A stretch of 12,122 nucleotides of DNA, taken from Actinomycetota bacterium. Its GTDB lineage: Bacteria > Actinomycetota > UBA4738. Location: positions 1 through 12,122 of the forward strand of contig VAYC01000067.1 of NCBI GenBank assembly GCA_005885025.1, written 5' to 3'. Positions 1 through 6,845 of the stretch are shown here, in pieces. The position numbers and the translations under genes are program-made. The notes beneath the pieces are model-generated. The model did not search any database. It was not told the origin of the DNA and was given only the letters and a program-made list of their open reading frames with translations. Positions within the stretch are counted from its first letter, which is position 1; each line of letters begins with the position of its first letter.

Positions 1-797
1 CGATCTCCTTCGGCCTGGTCTCGATCCCGGTCGGCCTGTTCCCAGCGACGGAGGAGAAGACGCTTCGCTTCAATCAGCTCCACGACAAGGACCACGGACG
101 CATCAAGTACAAGCGAACGTGCGCCGCCTGTGGCGAGGAAGTTCCCTTCGAGCACATCGTGAAGGGCTACGAGTACGAGAAGGACAAGTACGTCGTGCTG
201 GAGGACGGGGACTTCGCCGCGGTTCCGGTGCAGTCCAGTCGGGCCATCGACATCGTGCAATTCGTCGACCTAGAGGAGATCGATCCTCTGTACTTCCAGA
301 AGTCCTACTACGTGATACCCGAGGAGACCGGGGTGAAGGCGTACACGCTGCTCCGGAAGGCCATGGCGGAGGACGGCAGGGTGGCGGTGGCCAAGATCGC
401 CCTACGCGAGAAGGAGCACCTCTGCACGCTCCGCTTCAAGGACGACGTCTTCGTGCTGGAGACGATGTTCTGGCCGGACGAGATCCGGGCCACCGAGTTC
501 GAGGTCCTCGACAAGAAGGTCGAGGTCAGGCCGCAGGAAGTGCAGATGGCCAAGAGCCTCATCGACAACCTCACCGACGAGTTCAACCCGTCGCAGTTCA
601 AGGACGAATATCGCGAGGCGATGCTCCAGATCGTCGAGAAGAAGATCGCCGGCGAGGAGATCGAGGTCATCGCGGAGCCCGAGGCGACCAAGGTGGTCGA
701 TCTCATGCAGGCTCTGAAGCAGTCGGTCGAGGCCACGAAGAAGAAGGCGGCTCCGAAGAAGGCCGCCTCGCGGCAGAAGAAGGCTGCGGCGTCGTAG
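1..797 (+). CDS. ku: Ku protein, non-homologous end joining (5' end outside window)
   Basis: Bacterial Ku binds DNA double-strand ends as a homodimer and recruits LigD for end joining. The frame is open from base 3 and begins ISFGLVSIPVGLF, which in this family lies about 8 residues after the start, so only a few N-terminal codons are missing. The beta-barrel/bridge region is present, including CAACGEEVPFEHIVKGYEYE with the paired cysteines usual in bacterial Ku. The C-terminus is lysine/alanine rich (KKKAAPKKAASRQKK), matching the basic tail that contributes DNA binding in actinobacterial Ku. The total of about 272 residues is normal. No ligD is visible; it may lie upstream. The next gene is glnB, 36 bp downstream, with no terminator seen between them. 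Identity is very secure from sequence; the function comes from family knowledge. Confidence 0.97.
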   Translation, partial: ISFGLVSIPVGLFPATEEKTLRFNQLHDKDHGRIKYKRTCAACGEEVPFEHIVKGYEYEKDKYVVLEDGDFAAVPVQSSRAIDIVQFVDLEEIDPLYFQKSYYVIPEETGVKAYTLLRKAMAEDGRVAVAKIALREKEHLCTLRFKDDVFVLETMFWPDEIRATEFEVLDKKVEVRPQEVQMAKSLIDNLTDEFNPSQFKDEYREAMLQIVEKKIAGEEIEVIAEPEATKVVDLMQALKQSVEATKKKAAPKKAASRQKKAAAS

Positions 798-833
798 AGG
801 GCCTCCTGGCGAGGTGCAGGCTGGGATGAGCGG

Positions 834-1172
834 ATGAAGTTGATCCTGGCGGTCATCAAGCCGCACCGGCTCGACGAGGTGAAGGAAGCCCTCCGCGAGA
901 TCGGGGTCAACGGGCTGACCTCTATCGAGGCTCAGGGATTCGGCCGCCAGCGCGGACACACCGAGATCTACCGCGGAGCCGAGTACCAGGTCGATTTCGT
1001 GCCGAAGGTGCAGATCGAGGTCATGGCCGACGAGGACGAGGTCCAGGGGATCGTGGACGCGATCCTCAAGACTGCCAGAACAGGCAAGATCGGGGACGGG
1101 AAGATCTTCGTCCTGCCCGCCGAGCAGGTGTACCGCATCCGCACCGGGGAAATGGGGCCCGACGCGATCTGA
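834..1172 (+). CDS. glnB: Nitrogen regulatory protein PII
   Basis: This is a 112-residue PII signal-transduction protein, the normal family length. As a trimer it senses 2-oxoglutarate and ATP/ADP and controls nitrogen assimilation targets such as AmtB or glutamine synthetase regulation. The T-loop segment GHTEIYRGAEYQVDF carries Tyr51, the residue uridylylated in proteobacteria and adenylylated in studied actinobacteria. The C-terminal signature TGKIGDGKIFVLP is intact. No good Shine-Dalgarno precedes ATG 834; a short ATG at 826 opens only a three-codon frame. glnD follows at once, so the pair is probably cotranscribed. No amtB is adjacent, although amtB-glnB-glnD is the common actinobacterial order; ku lies upstream instead. 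GlnB versus GlnK cannot be separated from sequence alone. Confidence 0.96.
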   Translation: MKLILAVIKPHRLDEVKEALREIGVNGLTSIEAQGFGRQRGHTEIYRGAEYQVDFVPKVQIEVMADEDEVQGIVDAILKTARTGKIGDGKIFVLPAEQVYRIRTGEMGPDAI

Positions 1173-1194
1173 GGCCCCGGCCGCCCTCGCCGCG

Positions 1195-3462
1195 CTGAAG
1201 TCGGAGCTGGCCGCGTTCGACGCCGAACCGCTTGCCGGCGCGAGTGGTCTCGACCTGGCCCGGCGCCGGGCCGACGCGGTCGACGAAGCCGTCAGGGCGC
1301 TGTTCGCGCCGTTCGGGGCGCCCGGGCTTGCTCTGGCCGCTGTCGGGGGCTATGGCCGGCGAGAGCTCACCCCAGGTTCCGACATCGACCTCCTGTTCCT
1401 CCACTCGGGTCTCAGCGAGGACTTCGTACGGCAGGCGGTCGACGCGGTCCTGTATCCGCTATGGGACACAGGGATGCGGGTCAGCCACGCTGTCCGCACG
1501 GTGGAGGAGTGCGGTGCCGAGTCGAGGAAAGCCCTCTCTACCCTGACCGCGCTGCTCGATGCCCGGCTCCTGGAGGGGAGTGCGGAGCTCGTCGAAGCAG
1601 CGCGGAAGACCGTCTTGCACATCGCGCGGGAAGATCCCCAATCCCTTGCCGGTGAGCTCTTGGCGGAGCAGGTCGATCGAGATCGAAGATTCGGCGCTTT
1701 GTGGAGGACGGTCCAGCCCGACCTCAAGGAAGGAGTGGGAGGCCTCCGTGATGTTCAGGTCGTTCGATGGATCGGGGCGGTCGGCGATGTGGCCGGATCT
1801 GAGGAACGAGTAGAAGCTGCCCTCGAGCTCTTTCTGCGGGTGCGGATGGCCATGCACGTGATCGGAGGCTCAGGTTCCAACGGTTTGGTGGCCGAGCTCC
1901 AAGGTCCCGTCGCCGACTCCCTCGGCTACAACGAGGCCGAGGGATGGGAACCTCGCGACGCTCTCATGCGGGACGTGTTCGCCGCTGCCCGGTGGGTCCA
2001 CGCCGCCACCCTCGAAGCAACAACGGTGGAGCCCTCGCCCCCGCCCCGTTCCTTGGCCGACTTCCTCCAGGGCTCGCTCGGCGAGCCAGACACCCTAGGC
2101 CATCCGTTGGCCACCGAATCGATAGGGTCACTCGTCGCTATCGGACCGGTATGGAACAGGGTGAAAGGTCGTCCGCAGCGGGATCCCTACCACCGCTACC
2201 CGGTCGACGTGCATCTGCTGCAGACGGTTCGAGACGTAGTGAGGCTGTTCCGGGGGTCGCTGGAGCCCTTCGTCGCGGAAGCGGTTCGGTCCATCGAAGA
2301 TCCAATGCCCCTCCTCATGGGAGCCCTGTTTCACGACATCGGTAAGGTTGGCGAAGGGTCACACGTCGCCACCGGAGTCCTTGTCGCAAGTGACGTCCTG
2401 AAAGGCCTGGGAACGGACGAGAGGCTTCGCGACGACGTCCTCTTCTTGGTCGGCGAGCATCTCCTGCTCTCCGACACCTCCACCCGGCGCAATCTGGAGG
2501 ACGAAGACCTGATCGTCCAGGTCGCCGCCCGGATCGGGGACCGGCGCCGGCTGGCCATGCTCTATCTGCTCACGGTGGCCGACGCCATGGCCACCGGGCC
2601 TACCGCCTTCACGCCCTGGCGGATGACGCTCGTCCGAGACCTCGTGGCCAAGGTCGACCATGTCTTCGAGCGGGGACTCATGGATGAAGACCGGGCCGGC
2701 CGCCTGGCCGCGGCGCAAGGTGCGCTTCGCGTCGCTCTGGCCGCGAGCGGCTCATCCGATGATCGGATCGCGATGTTCCTGGGGACGGTGCCTCCCGACT
2801 ACCTCTTGCGGACATCGCCCGACCAGGCTGTCCATCACCTCGACCTGATCCTTCCTGCCCCGGCCGAGGGCGAGGTACGAACCGACGTCCGTCCGGGGCG
2901 CTCGTCCGAGACCTATCGCGTCGCCGTCGGGGCGGTGGATCGCCTCGGGCTGCTGGCGGCCGTGGCGGGTTCCTTCACGCTGGCGGGGCTATCGATCCTT
3001 TCTGCGCACGCCTTCACGACCGAGACGGGCATCGCGCTCGACCTGTTCGAGGTGCGAGGCGCGTTCGAAGAGGAAGTGGACGACCGGCGATGGGACCGCT
3101 TTCGAACGACGCTCCGGGACGCCCTGGCAGGGAGCGACCTCGGGGAGAAGGTGCGATCCCTCCGGGCGCATTACCGGCCGGCCGGAACGGACGTTGCGGT
3201 GACGGTGAACGTGGATCAGGAGGTCTCGGACTTCTTCACCGTGGTCGAGGTCGGCGGGCGGGATCGCCTTGGTCTGCTCTTCGACCTCGCCAGGACCTTC
3301 TCCGACCACGGACTCGATGTCCATGTGGGGAAGGTGGCGACGTACGGGCCCCGCGTGGTGGACATCTTCTACGTTCGAGACGAGCAGGGCCAGAAGGTGC
3401 AGGACCCTGAACGCGTCCTCGAACTCATTCGGGGACTGAGGGAGGCCGTCTCAGGCGGCTGA
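1195..3462 (+). CDS. glnD: PII nucleotidyltransferase/hydrolase GlnD (start codon unclear)
   Basis: GlnD attaches and removes a nucleotide on PII in response to glutamine. The domain order is complete: nucleotidyltransferase motif GGYGRREL..SDIDLL (from 1345), the PII-uridylyltransferase helper region ending near DLKEGVGGLRDVQ (about 1720), an HD phosphohydrolase domain with FHDIGK (H at 2332) and GEHLLLSDTSTRRNL, then two ACT domains (about 2908-3060 and 3230-3400), each with a D.LGLL glutamine-sensing core. The frame is open from 919 but holds no ATG, GTG or TTG before ATG 1474, which lies after the catalytic motif and would remove it. The start given is CTG 1195, 23 bp after the glnB stop (CTG 1207 is an alternative), giving about 755 residues, which is short for the family. 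This could be a true CTG start coupled to glnB, or a sequence error. The last 12 bp overlap the convergent DUF72 gene. Confidence 0.93.
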   Translation: MKSELAAFDAEPLAGASGLDLARRRADAVDEAVRALFAPFGAPGLALAAVGGYGRRELTPGSDIDLLFLHSGLSEDFVRQAVDAVLYPLWDTGMRVSHAVRTVEECGAESRKALSTLTALLDARLLEGSAELVEAARKTVLHIAREDPQSLAGELLAEQVDRDRRFGALWRTVQPDLKEGVGGLRDVQVVRWIGAVGDVAGSEERVEAALELFLRVRMAMHVIGGSGSNGLVAELQGPVADSLGYNEAEGWEPRDALMRDVFAAARWVHAATLEATTVEPSPPPRSLADFLQGSLGEPDTLGHPLATESIGSLVAIGPVWNRVKGRPQRDPYHRYPVDVHLLQTVRDVVRLFRGSLEPFVAEAVRSIEDPMPLLMGALFHDIGKVGEGSHVATGVLVASDVLKGLGTDERLRDDVLFLVGEHLLLSDTSTRRNLEDEDLIVQVAARIGDRRRLAMLYLLTVADAMATGPTAFTPWRMTLVRDLVAKVDHVFERGLMDEDRAGRLAAAQGALRVALAASGSSDDRIAMFLGTVPPDYLLRTSPDQAVHHLDLILPAPAEGEVRTDVRPGRSSETYRVAVGAVDRLGLLAAVAGSFTLAGLSILSAHAFTTETGIALDLFEVRGAFEEEVDDRRWDRFRTTLRDALAGSDLGEKVRSLRAHYRPAGTDVAVTVNVDQEVSDFFTVVEVGGRDRLGLLFDLARTFSDHGLDVHVGKVATYGPRVVDIFYVRDEQGQKVQDPERVLELIRGLREAVSGG

Positions 3463-4170
3463 GTCCAGAACAAGCTCGTGCATCCGCTGCGCGAAGATCG
3501 GACCGGCCCCCTTCTCCTCGTGCTTGAAGTAACAGAACACGTCCACGCCGCCGTCCAGCGCGGCGCGGATCCGGCCGGCCCACGTGCGCAGTTCCTCCTC
3601 CGAGTACTGCAACTTCCGTAATCGGAGGTAGGCGAAGGGCTCTGCCGGGAGAGGACCGTCTCCGGCCGGCTTCTCGTCGGTCTCCGCCAGGCACCAGGCG
3701 GCGCCCTGAGAGGCCAGGACGTCCTTCGCCTCTGCCCAGGATGGATGGCGGAACTCGAAGGCATACCGAAAGGTCGGCGGGAGGAACCCGAGGAAGTTCT
3801 CGATGAGCGAACGGTCGTAGGGGAGGTTCGGTGGGCATTGGAACAGGATCGCCCCGAGCCGCGGCTCGAGCGCCTTGGCCCGGCCCAGGAAGTTCGAGAC
3901 AGCCTCGTCGGCGTTCGCCAGGCGCAGCCAGTGCGTGATGCGCTGATGAGCTTTGAGCGTGATCTGGAACCCCTCGGGCGTGGCCTCGCGCCAGCCGGCC
4001 AGGGTCGTCTCCGCCGGCTGCTGCCGAAACGTGTAGTTGATCTCGACCGAGCCGAATCGCGTGGCGTAGAACGGCAGCATGTCGCGCTGCTTCAGGCTCG
4101 GCGGGTAGAACGGTCCCTTCCATTCGTCGTAGGCGAACCCCGACGTCCCGAGGTAGAGGGTCCCAGGCAC
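3451..4170 (-). CDS. DUF72 (YecE-like) family protein
   Basis: This is a 239-residue DUF72/YecE protein (COG1801), a TIM-barrel-like family of unknown biochemical role. The family pattern is clear: LYLGTSGFAYDEWKGPFYP at the N-terminus, then FGSVEINYTFRQQP, PEGFQITLKAHQRITH, LGAILFQCPPNLPYD, FRYAFEFRHPSW and a C-terminal CYFKHEEKGAGP stretch in which a DVFCYFxN-like motif reads FKH. GTG 4170 is chosen because family proteins normally begin just before the (L)YIGTSG strand. ATG 4215 is in frame and would add 15 unconserved residues, but it lies inside the apparent promoter of the divergent gene. The 3' end overlaps glnD by 12 bp tail to tail. No function can be given from context. Confidence 0.9.
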   Translation of the reverse strand: MPGTLYLGTSGFAYDEWKGPFYPPSLKQRDMLPFYATRFGSVEINYTFRQQPAETTLAGWREATPEGFQITLKAHQRITHWLRLANADEAVSNFLGRAKALEPRLGAILFQCPPNLPYDRSLIENFLGFLPPTFRYAFEFRHPSWAEAKDVLASQGAAWCLAETDEKPAGDGPLPAEPFAYLRLRKLQYSEEELRTWAGRIRAALDGGVDVFCYFKHEEKGAGPIFAQRMHELVLDSAA

Positions 4171-4212
4171 GGTTCGATTCTCGCACCGGGCGCCAGATGG
4201 CCGCCCGCTCGG

Positions 4213-4219
4213 CATAATC
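4213..4219. promoter_or_regulatory. Overlapping divergent -10 elements; leaderless start for the hydrolase gene
   Basis: On the plus strand CATAAT (4213-4218, five of six matches to TATAAT) ends 6 nt before ATG 4225. The predicted transcription start is therefore the A of the ATG, and no Shine-Dalgarno is present, so the hydrolase mRNA is probably leaderless. On the minus strand the same bases read GATTAT (4219-4214), a possible -10 for the DUF72 gene with a leader of roughly 35 nt to GTG 4170. No convincing -35 was found for either direction. This is inference from spacing and consensus; no start sites were mapped. Confidence 0.5.
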
Positions 4220-4224
4220 CTCGC

Positions 4225-4917
4225 ATGGCAAAGGAGACGGCCACTTCCCGTGAGGTCGAGTTCCGCTTCCCGGCCGGACGCCGCGAGCTGTCGGCCCTGT
4301 GGAGGGATGCGCCCCAGGCCCGCGCCGTCTGCGTGGTCGGCCACGGAGCGGGGAACGACATGCGGAACCGGTTCCTCGACGGCGTCGTTCAGGGTCTGAT
4401 CGGCCACCGCGTCTCCGCCATGCGGTTCAACTTCCCCTTCACCGAGGAGGGCCGTCGTGGTCCGGACCGGGCACCCGTCCTGATCGAGGCGTGGCGCTCG
4501 GCGCTCGCGGAGGCCGAACGGCGGGCCGGGGGCCTTGCGCTCGTGGCGTCTGGCAAGTCACTCGGCGGCCGGATGGCTACCATGCTCGCCGCGGAGGACC
4601 CAGAGGGGTTTTCGTGCGCGGCCATCGTCTTGTTCGGCTATCCGCTCCACGCTCCCGGGCGGACCGACCAGCCACGAGACGCGCACCTGTCCTCCGTCCG
4701 GGTACCCATGCTGTTCATCCAGGGAACGGCCGATGCCTTGGCCGACCTCGCGCTGATCCGAGGAGTCGTCCGGCGATTGGGGCCGCGGGCCAAGCTTCAT
4801 CTCGTCGAGGGTGGGGACCATTCGTTCCGGGTCCGGGGCGCCCGCCGTCCCGACGAGGAGATCGGACAGGAGCTCGGCCAGGTAGCGTCTGACTTCATCG
4901 CCGGTGTCGTGAGCTGA
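4225..4917 (+). CDS. Alpha/beta hydrolase, KANL3/Tex30-like
   Basis: This 230-residue alpha/beta-hydrolase fold protein resembles the KANL3/Tex30 (dienelactone-hydrolase-like) group. Visible elements are the oxyanion-side GHGAG (39-43), a strand ending MRFNFPF (66-72), the nucleophile elbow GKSLGG with Ser112 (110-115), Asp170 in IQGTADAL and His199 in EGGDHSF, so a complete Ser-Asp-His triad is present. The substrate is unknown. ATG 4225 is chosen because the family domain starts right after it and a -10 box sits 6 nt upstream; the frame stays open further upstream, but that part is antisense to DUF72. Its stop overlaps the next start as TGATG, so translation of the following zinc-ribbon gene is probably coupled. 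Confidence 0.88.
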   Translation: MAKETATSREVEFRFPAGRRELSALWRDAPQARAVCVVGHGAGNDMRNRFLDGVVQGLIGHRVSAMRFNFPFTEEGRRGPDRAPVLIEAWRSALAEAERRAGGLALVASGKSLGGRMATMLAAEDPEGFSCAAIVLFGYPLHAPGRTDQPRDAHLSSVRVPMLFIQGTADALADLALIRGVVRRLGPRAKLHLVEGGDHSFRVRGARRPDEEIGQELGQVASDFIAGVVS

Positions 4918-5192
4918 TGCCGAGGCGCCATCGCTCCGCCCGTGAGCGGGTGCCTGCGGCCGAGCCCGTCGAGCGGCCGCGCGGGGTCGCCCCGGCATGG
5001 GCGCAGGTGGAAGGGGCGACGGTTCGGACTGTGTCGGGGGAGGCCGGGAAGACCTACCGGTGCCCCGGATGCCATCAAGAGATCCGGCCGGGCACGCCCC
5101 ATCTCGTGGTCATGATCGGGGGGGATCTCGAGGGGCGCCGGCACTGGCACACCCCGTGCTGGCGCCACGAGCTCAACCAGCGCCTCCGCTGA
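4917..5192 (+). CDS. Small zinc-ribbon-like actinobacterial protein
   Basis: This is a 91-residue soluble protein. The first 40 residues are Arg/Pro/Ala rich and probably disordered. The conserved part is TYRCPGCHQEIRPGTPHLVV (47-66) followed by HWHTPCW (76-82). Cys49, Cys52, His78 and Cys81 form a CxxC...HxxC set that probably binds one zinc ion. Similar short proteins are common in actinobacteria (from memory) and have no assigned function. Both ends are translationally coupled: its ATG overlaps the hydrolase stop (TGATG, 4915-4919), and its TGA overlaps the start of the sigma factor gene (TGATG, 5190-5194). Zinc binding is inferred from residue pattern only. Confidence 0.75.
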   Translation: MPRRHRSARERVPAAEPVERPRGVAPAWAQVEGATVRTVSGEAGKTYRCPGCHQEIRPGTPHLVVMIGGDLEGRRHWHTPCWRHELNQRLR

Positions 5193-5758
5193 TGGGGGTT
5201 GGCCCAGGTCGCCGTGCGGAGGAGCTGTATCGGGAGGAAGGGACGCGGTTGTGGCGGGCGGTCCTCGCGTACACGGGGGATCGCGAGATCGCGAACCACG
5301 CCGTGGCGGAGGCCTTCGCTGACCTCCTCCGCCGCGAAAGGCCATTCCGCCGGCCCGTCCCGATGATCTGGCGAGCGGCTTTCCGGTTCGGCACTGGTGA
5401 GATGGCAGGCCGGGCGCGGTTCGCGGGCCCTGGTCCGCCCGAGGGTGTTGACGCGGTGCTCGACGAGGGGGGGTTGCACGACCCCTCTGGCCTGCTGCTG
5501 ATGGGCCTTCGGCGCCTCGTACCAACTCAGCGGGGAGCCCTTGCCCTTCGGTACTACGCCGGATACTCGATGAGGGCCGCGGCCAGGATCTTGGGCTCCT
5601 CGTATGTGGCGATGCCCCTGCGCCTCTTTCGAGGCAAACGGCGGCTTCGCCGTCTCCTGAAAGAAAAGAGCGCTGACCTGAAGGCGCGGTTCGCGATGTT
5701 GGAGCGAGTCACCGCGCCGGATCTGTGGCGCGACATCGAACGCGCCGGTCGACTTTAG
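5192..5758 (+). CDS. ECF-like sigma-70 family sigma factor
   Basis: This 188-residue protein has the two-domain layout of ECF sigma factors. A region-2-like helix set covers EELYREEGTRLWRAVLAYTG and NHAVAEAFADLL (about 10-50). A region-4 helix-turn-helix covers LRRLVPTQRGALALRYYAGY, then SMRAAARILGSS and the recognition/terminal helix MPLRLFRGKRRLRRLL (about 105-158). The usual VKSRLHRAR segment is replaced by AMPLRLFRGK, and region 2 is divergent, so promoter choice may be unusual. No anti-sigma gene is adjacent. The tail after the HTH (LKARFAMLERVTAPDLWRDIE) resembles a segment found at the N-terminus of some actinobacterial anti-sigma-like proteins. It is the third gene of a TGATG-coupled operon. 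Its TAG shares TTAG with the convergent radical SAM gene. Confidence 0.85.
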   Translation: MGVGPGRRAEELYREEGTRLWRAVLAYTGDREIANHAVAEAFADLLRRERPFRRPVPMIWRAAFRFGTGEMAGRARFAGPGPPEGVDAVLDEGGLHDPSGLLLMGLRRLVPTQRGALALRYYAGYSMRAAARILGSSYVAMPLRLFRGKRRLRRLLKEKSADLKARFAMLERVTAPDLWRDIERAGRL

Positions 5759-6798
5759 AGCAGGGCGAGCTGCTCTGGCGGATCCGCCTCCATTGAGGGC
5801 TGAGCCCTTGACGGCCGAATGCGCCGGGCGTCCTGCGGGCCCCGCGCTCCCACCCCGTACCTCGCGGCGAGCTCGCGGACCCGACCGGTAACCTCCTCCT
5901 GGTACTCCTTGGGGGCATACGCCCCGCGGGCGTAGAGGCGTTCGTACCGAGGAACAAGGTCCGAATGATTCTCGGCCAGCCACTTCAGGTACCACTCCCG
6001 GGCGCCGGTTCGAAGATGCAGGAGGATGGGCGACACGTGGGTGGCCCGTGACTCCGCGATCGCCCGCACGGTAGCGGCGAGCTGGGACGGCGAGTCGGTG
6101 AGGAACGGGATGATCGGAGCCATCAGCACCCCGCATTCGATCCCTGCCTCGTTCAACGTCCGGCACACCTCGAGCCGTTTCAGGGGACTCGGCGTCCCCG
6201 GTTCGAGCAGGCGCCATAGCCTCTTGTCGACGAAACCAACGGACACGTTCGTCCCCACTTCCGCGACCGCCGCGCACTCCTGGAGAAGCTCGATGTCCCT
6301 CAGGATGAGCGAGCCCTTCGTCAGGATGGAAAACGGGTTCGCGAAGTCACGGAGGCCTTCCAGGATCCCTCGCATCAACTGGTAGCGACCTTCCGCCCGC
6401 TGGTAGGGATCGACGTTGGTTCCCATGGCGATGTGCTCACCGGTCCAGGACTTCGCAGCCAGCTCCTTCCGCAGGAGCTCAGCGGCGTTCACCTTCACCA
6501 CGATCTGGGAGTTGAAGTCCTCGCCGTAATCCATATCCAGATAGGTGTGCGTGTTCCGAGCGAAGCAATAAAAGCACGCATGTGAACATCCCCTATAGGG
6601 GTTGATCGTCCAACGAAACGGAACGCGCGATGCCTCGGGAACCCGATTGATGATCGAGCGTGCCCGCACCTCGTAGAAGGTGATGCCGCGGAACTCGGGA
6701 GTGTCGAACGTGCGGACCACGGCGCCCTGCTCGAAGAGCGGAACCGTCATCCGTTCCCGCCCCGGCGGATCGATCAGGCGAAGGTTGTCCCAGCGCAC
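5755..6798 (-). CDS. Rv2578c-family radical SAM protein
   Basis: This 347-residue radical SAM protein belongs to the actinobacterial Rv2578c family (COG1533, related to spore photoproduct lyase). The [4Fe-4S] motif is CSHACFYC (Cys71, Cys75, Cys78) in the context PYRGCSHACFYCFARNTH. Further family segments are TGEHIAMGTNVDPYQRAEGR, ILTKGSLILRDIELL, VSVGFVDKRLWRLLEPGTPS and CGVLMAPIIPFLTDS. The start is GTG 6798, giving MRWDNLR; the MRW start is typical of the family (recollection). No Shine-Dalgarno is visible, and a TAGCAT -10 ends 10 nt upstream, so the leader is about 3-4 nt at most. The substrate is unknown. The LexA box in its promoter points to DNA-damage control. Its TAA overlaps the sigma-factor TAG. 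Confidence 0.93.
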   Translation of the reverse strand: MRWDNLRLIDPPGRERMTVPLFEQGAVVRTFDTPEFRGITFYEVRARSIINRVPEASRVPFRWTINPYRGCSHACFYCFARNTHTYLDMDYGEDFNSQIVVKVNAAELLRKELAAKSWTGEHIAMGTNVDPYQRAEGRYQLMRGILEGLRDFANPFSILTKGSLILRDIELLQECAAVAEVGTNVSVGFVDKRLWRLLEPGTPSPLKRLEVCRTLNEAGIECGVLMAPIIPFLTDSPSQLAATVRAIAESRATHVSPILLHLRTGAREWYLKWLAENHSDLVPRYERLYARGAYAPKEYQEEVTGRVRELAARYGVGARGPQDARRIRPSRAQPSMEADPPEQLALL

Positions 6799-6838
6799 GA
6801 GGGGAGCTATGCTATCCGAACAAACGTTCGATTGTCCA
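6785..6838. promoter_or_regulatory. Bidirectional promoter with shared -10
   Basis: The 47 bp between the two divergent GTG starts can be read as two sigma-70 promoters on the same bases. Plus strand: TTGTCC (6785-6790), 17 bp spacer, TATGCT (6808-6813), start near 6820, driving the DUF393 gene. Minus strand: TGGACA (6838-6833), 18 bp spacer, TAGCAT (6814-6809), start near 6802, driving the radical SAM gene. The near-palindromic TATGCTA serves both directions. These are consensus matches only; no transcription data were available. Confidence 0.6.
6816..6831. promoter_or_regulatory. LexA (SOS) box
   Basis: CCGAAC-AAAC-GTTCGA matches the mycobacterial SOS box TCGAAC-N4-GTTCGA at 15 of 16 defined or free positions, and it nearly fits the Bacillus form CGAAC-RNRY-GTTYC. 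It lies between the -35 and -10 of the minus-strand promoter and covers the predicted start site of the plus-strand promoter. A bound LexA would therefore block both. An SOS box near Rv2578c/linB in Mycobacterium tuberculosis is my recollection and not verified here. Confidence 0.8.
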
Positions 6839-6845
6839 GCGCGAC

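Noticed and set aside
308..959. Two minus-strand frames antisense to ku
   Set aside because: No recognisable motifs; the plus strand encodes a clear Ku protein over the same bases.
3745..4224. N-terminal extension of the hydrolase frame
   Set aside because: It is antisense to the DUF72 gene, has no family similarity, and a -10 box sits just before ATG 4225.
5075..6277. 400-codon minus-strand frame
   Set aside because: It overlaps the sigma factor and radical SAM genes, both with clear family motifs, and its own composition (Arg, Pro, Gly) is that of a GC-rich shadow.
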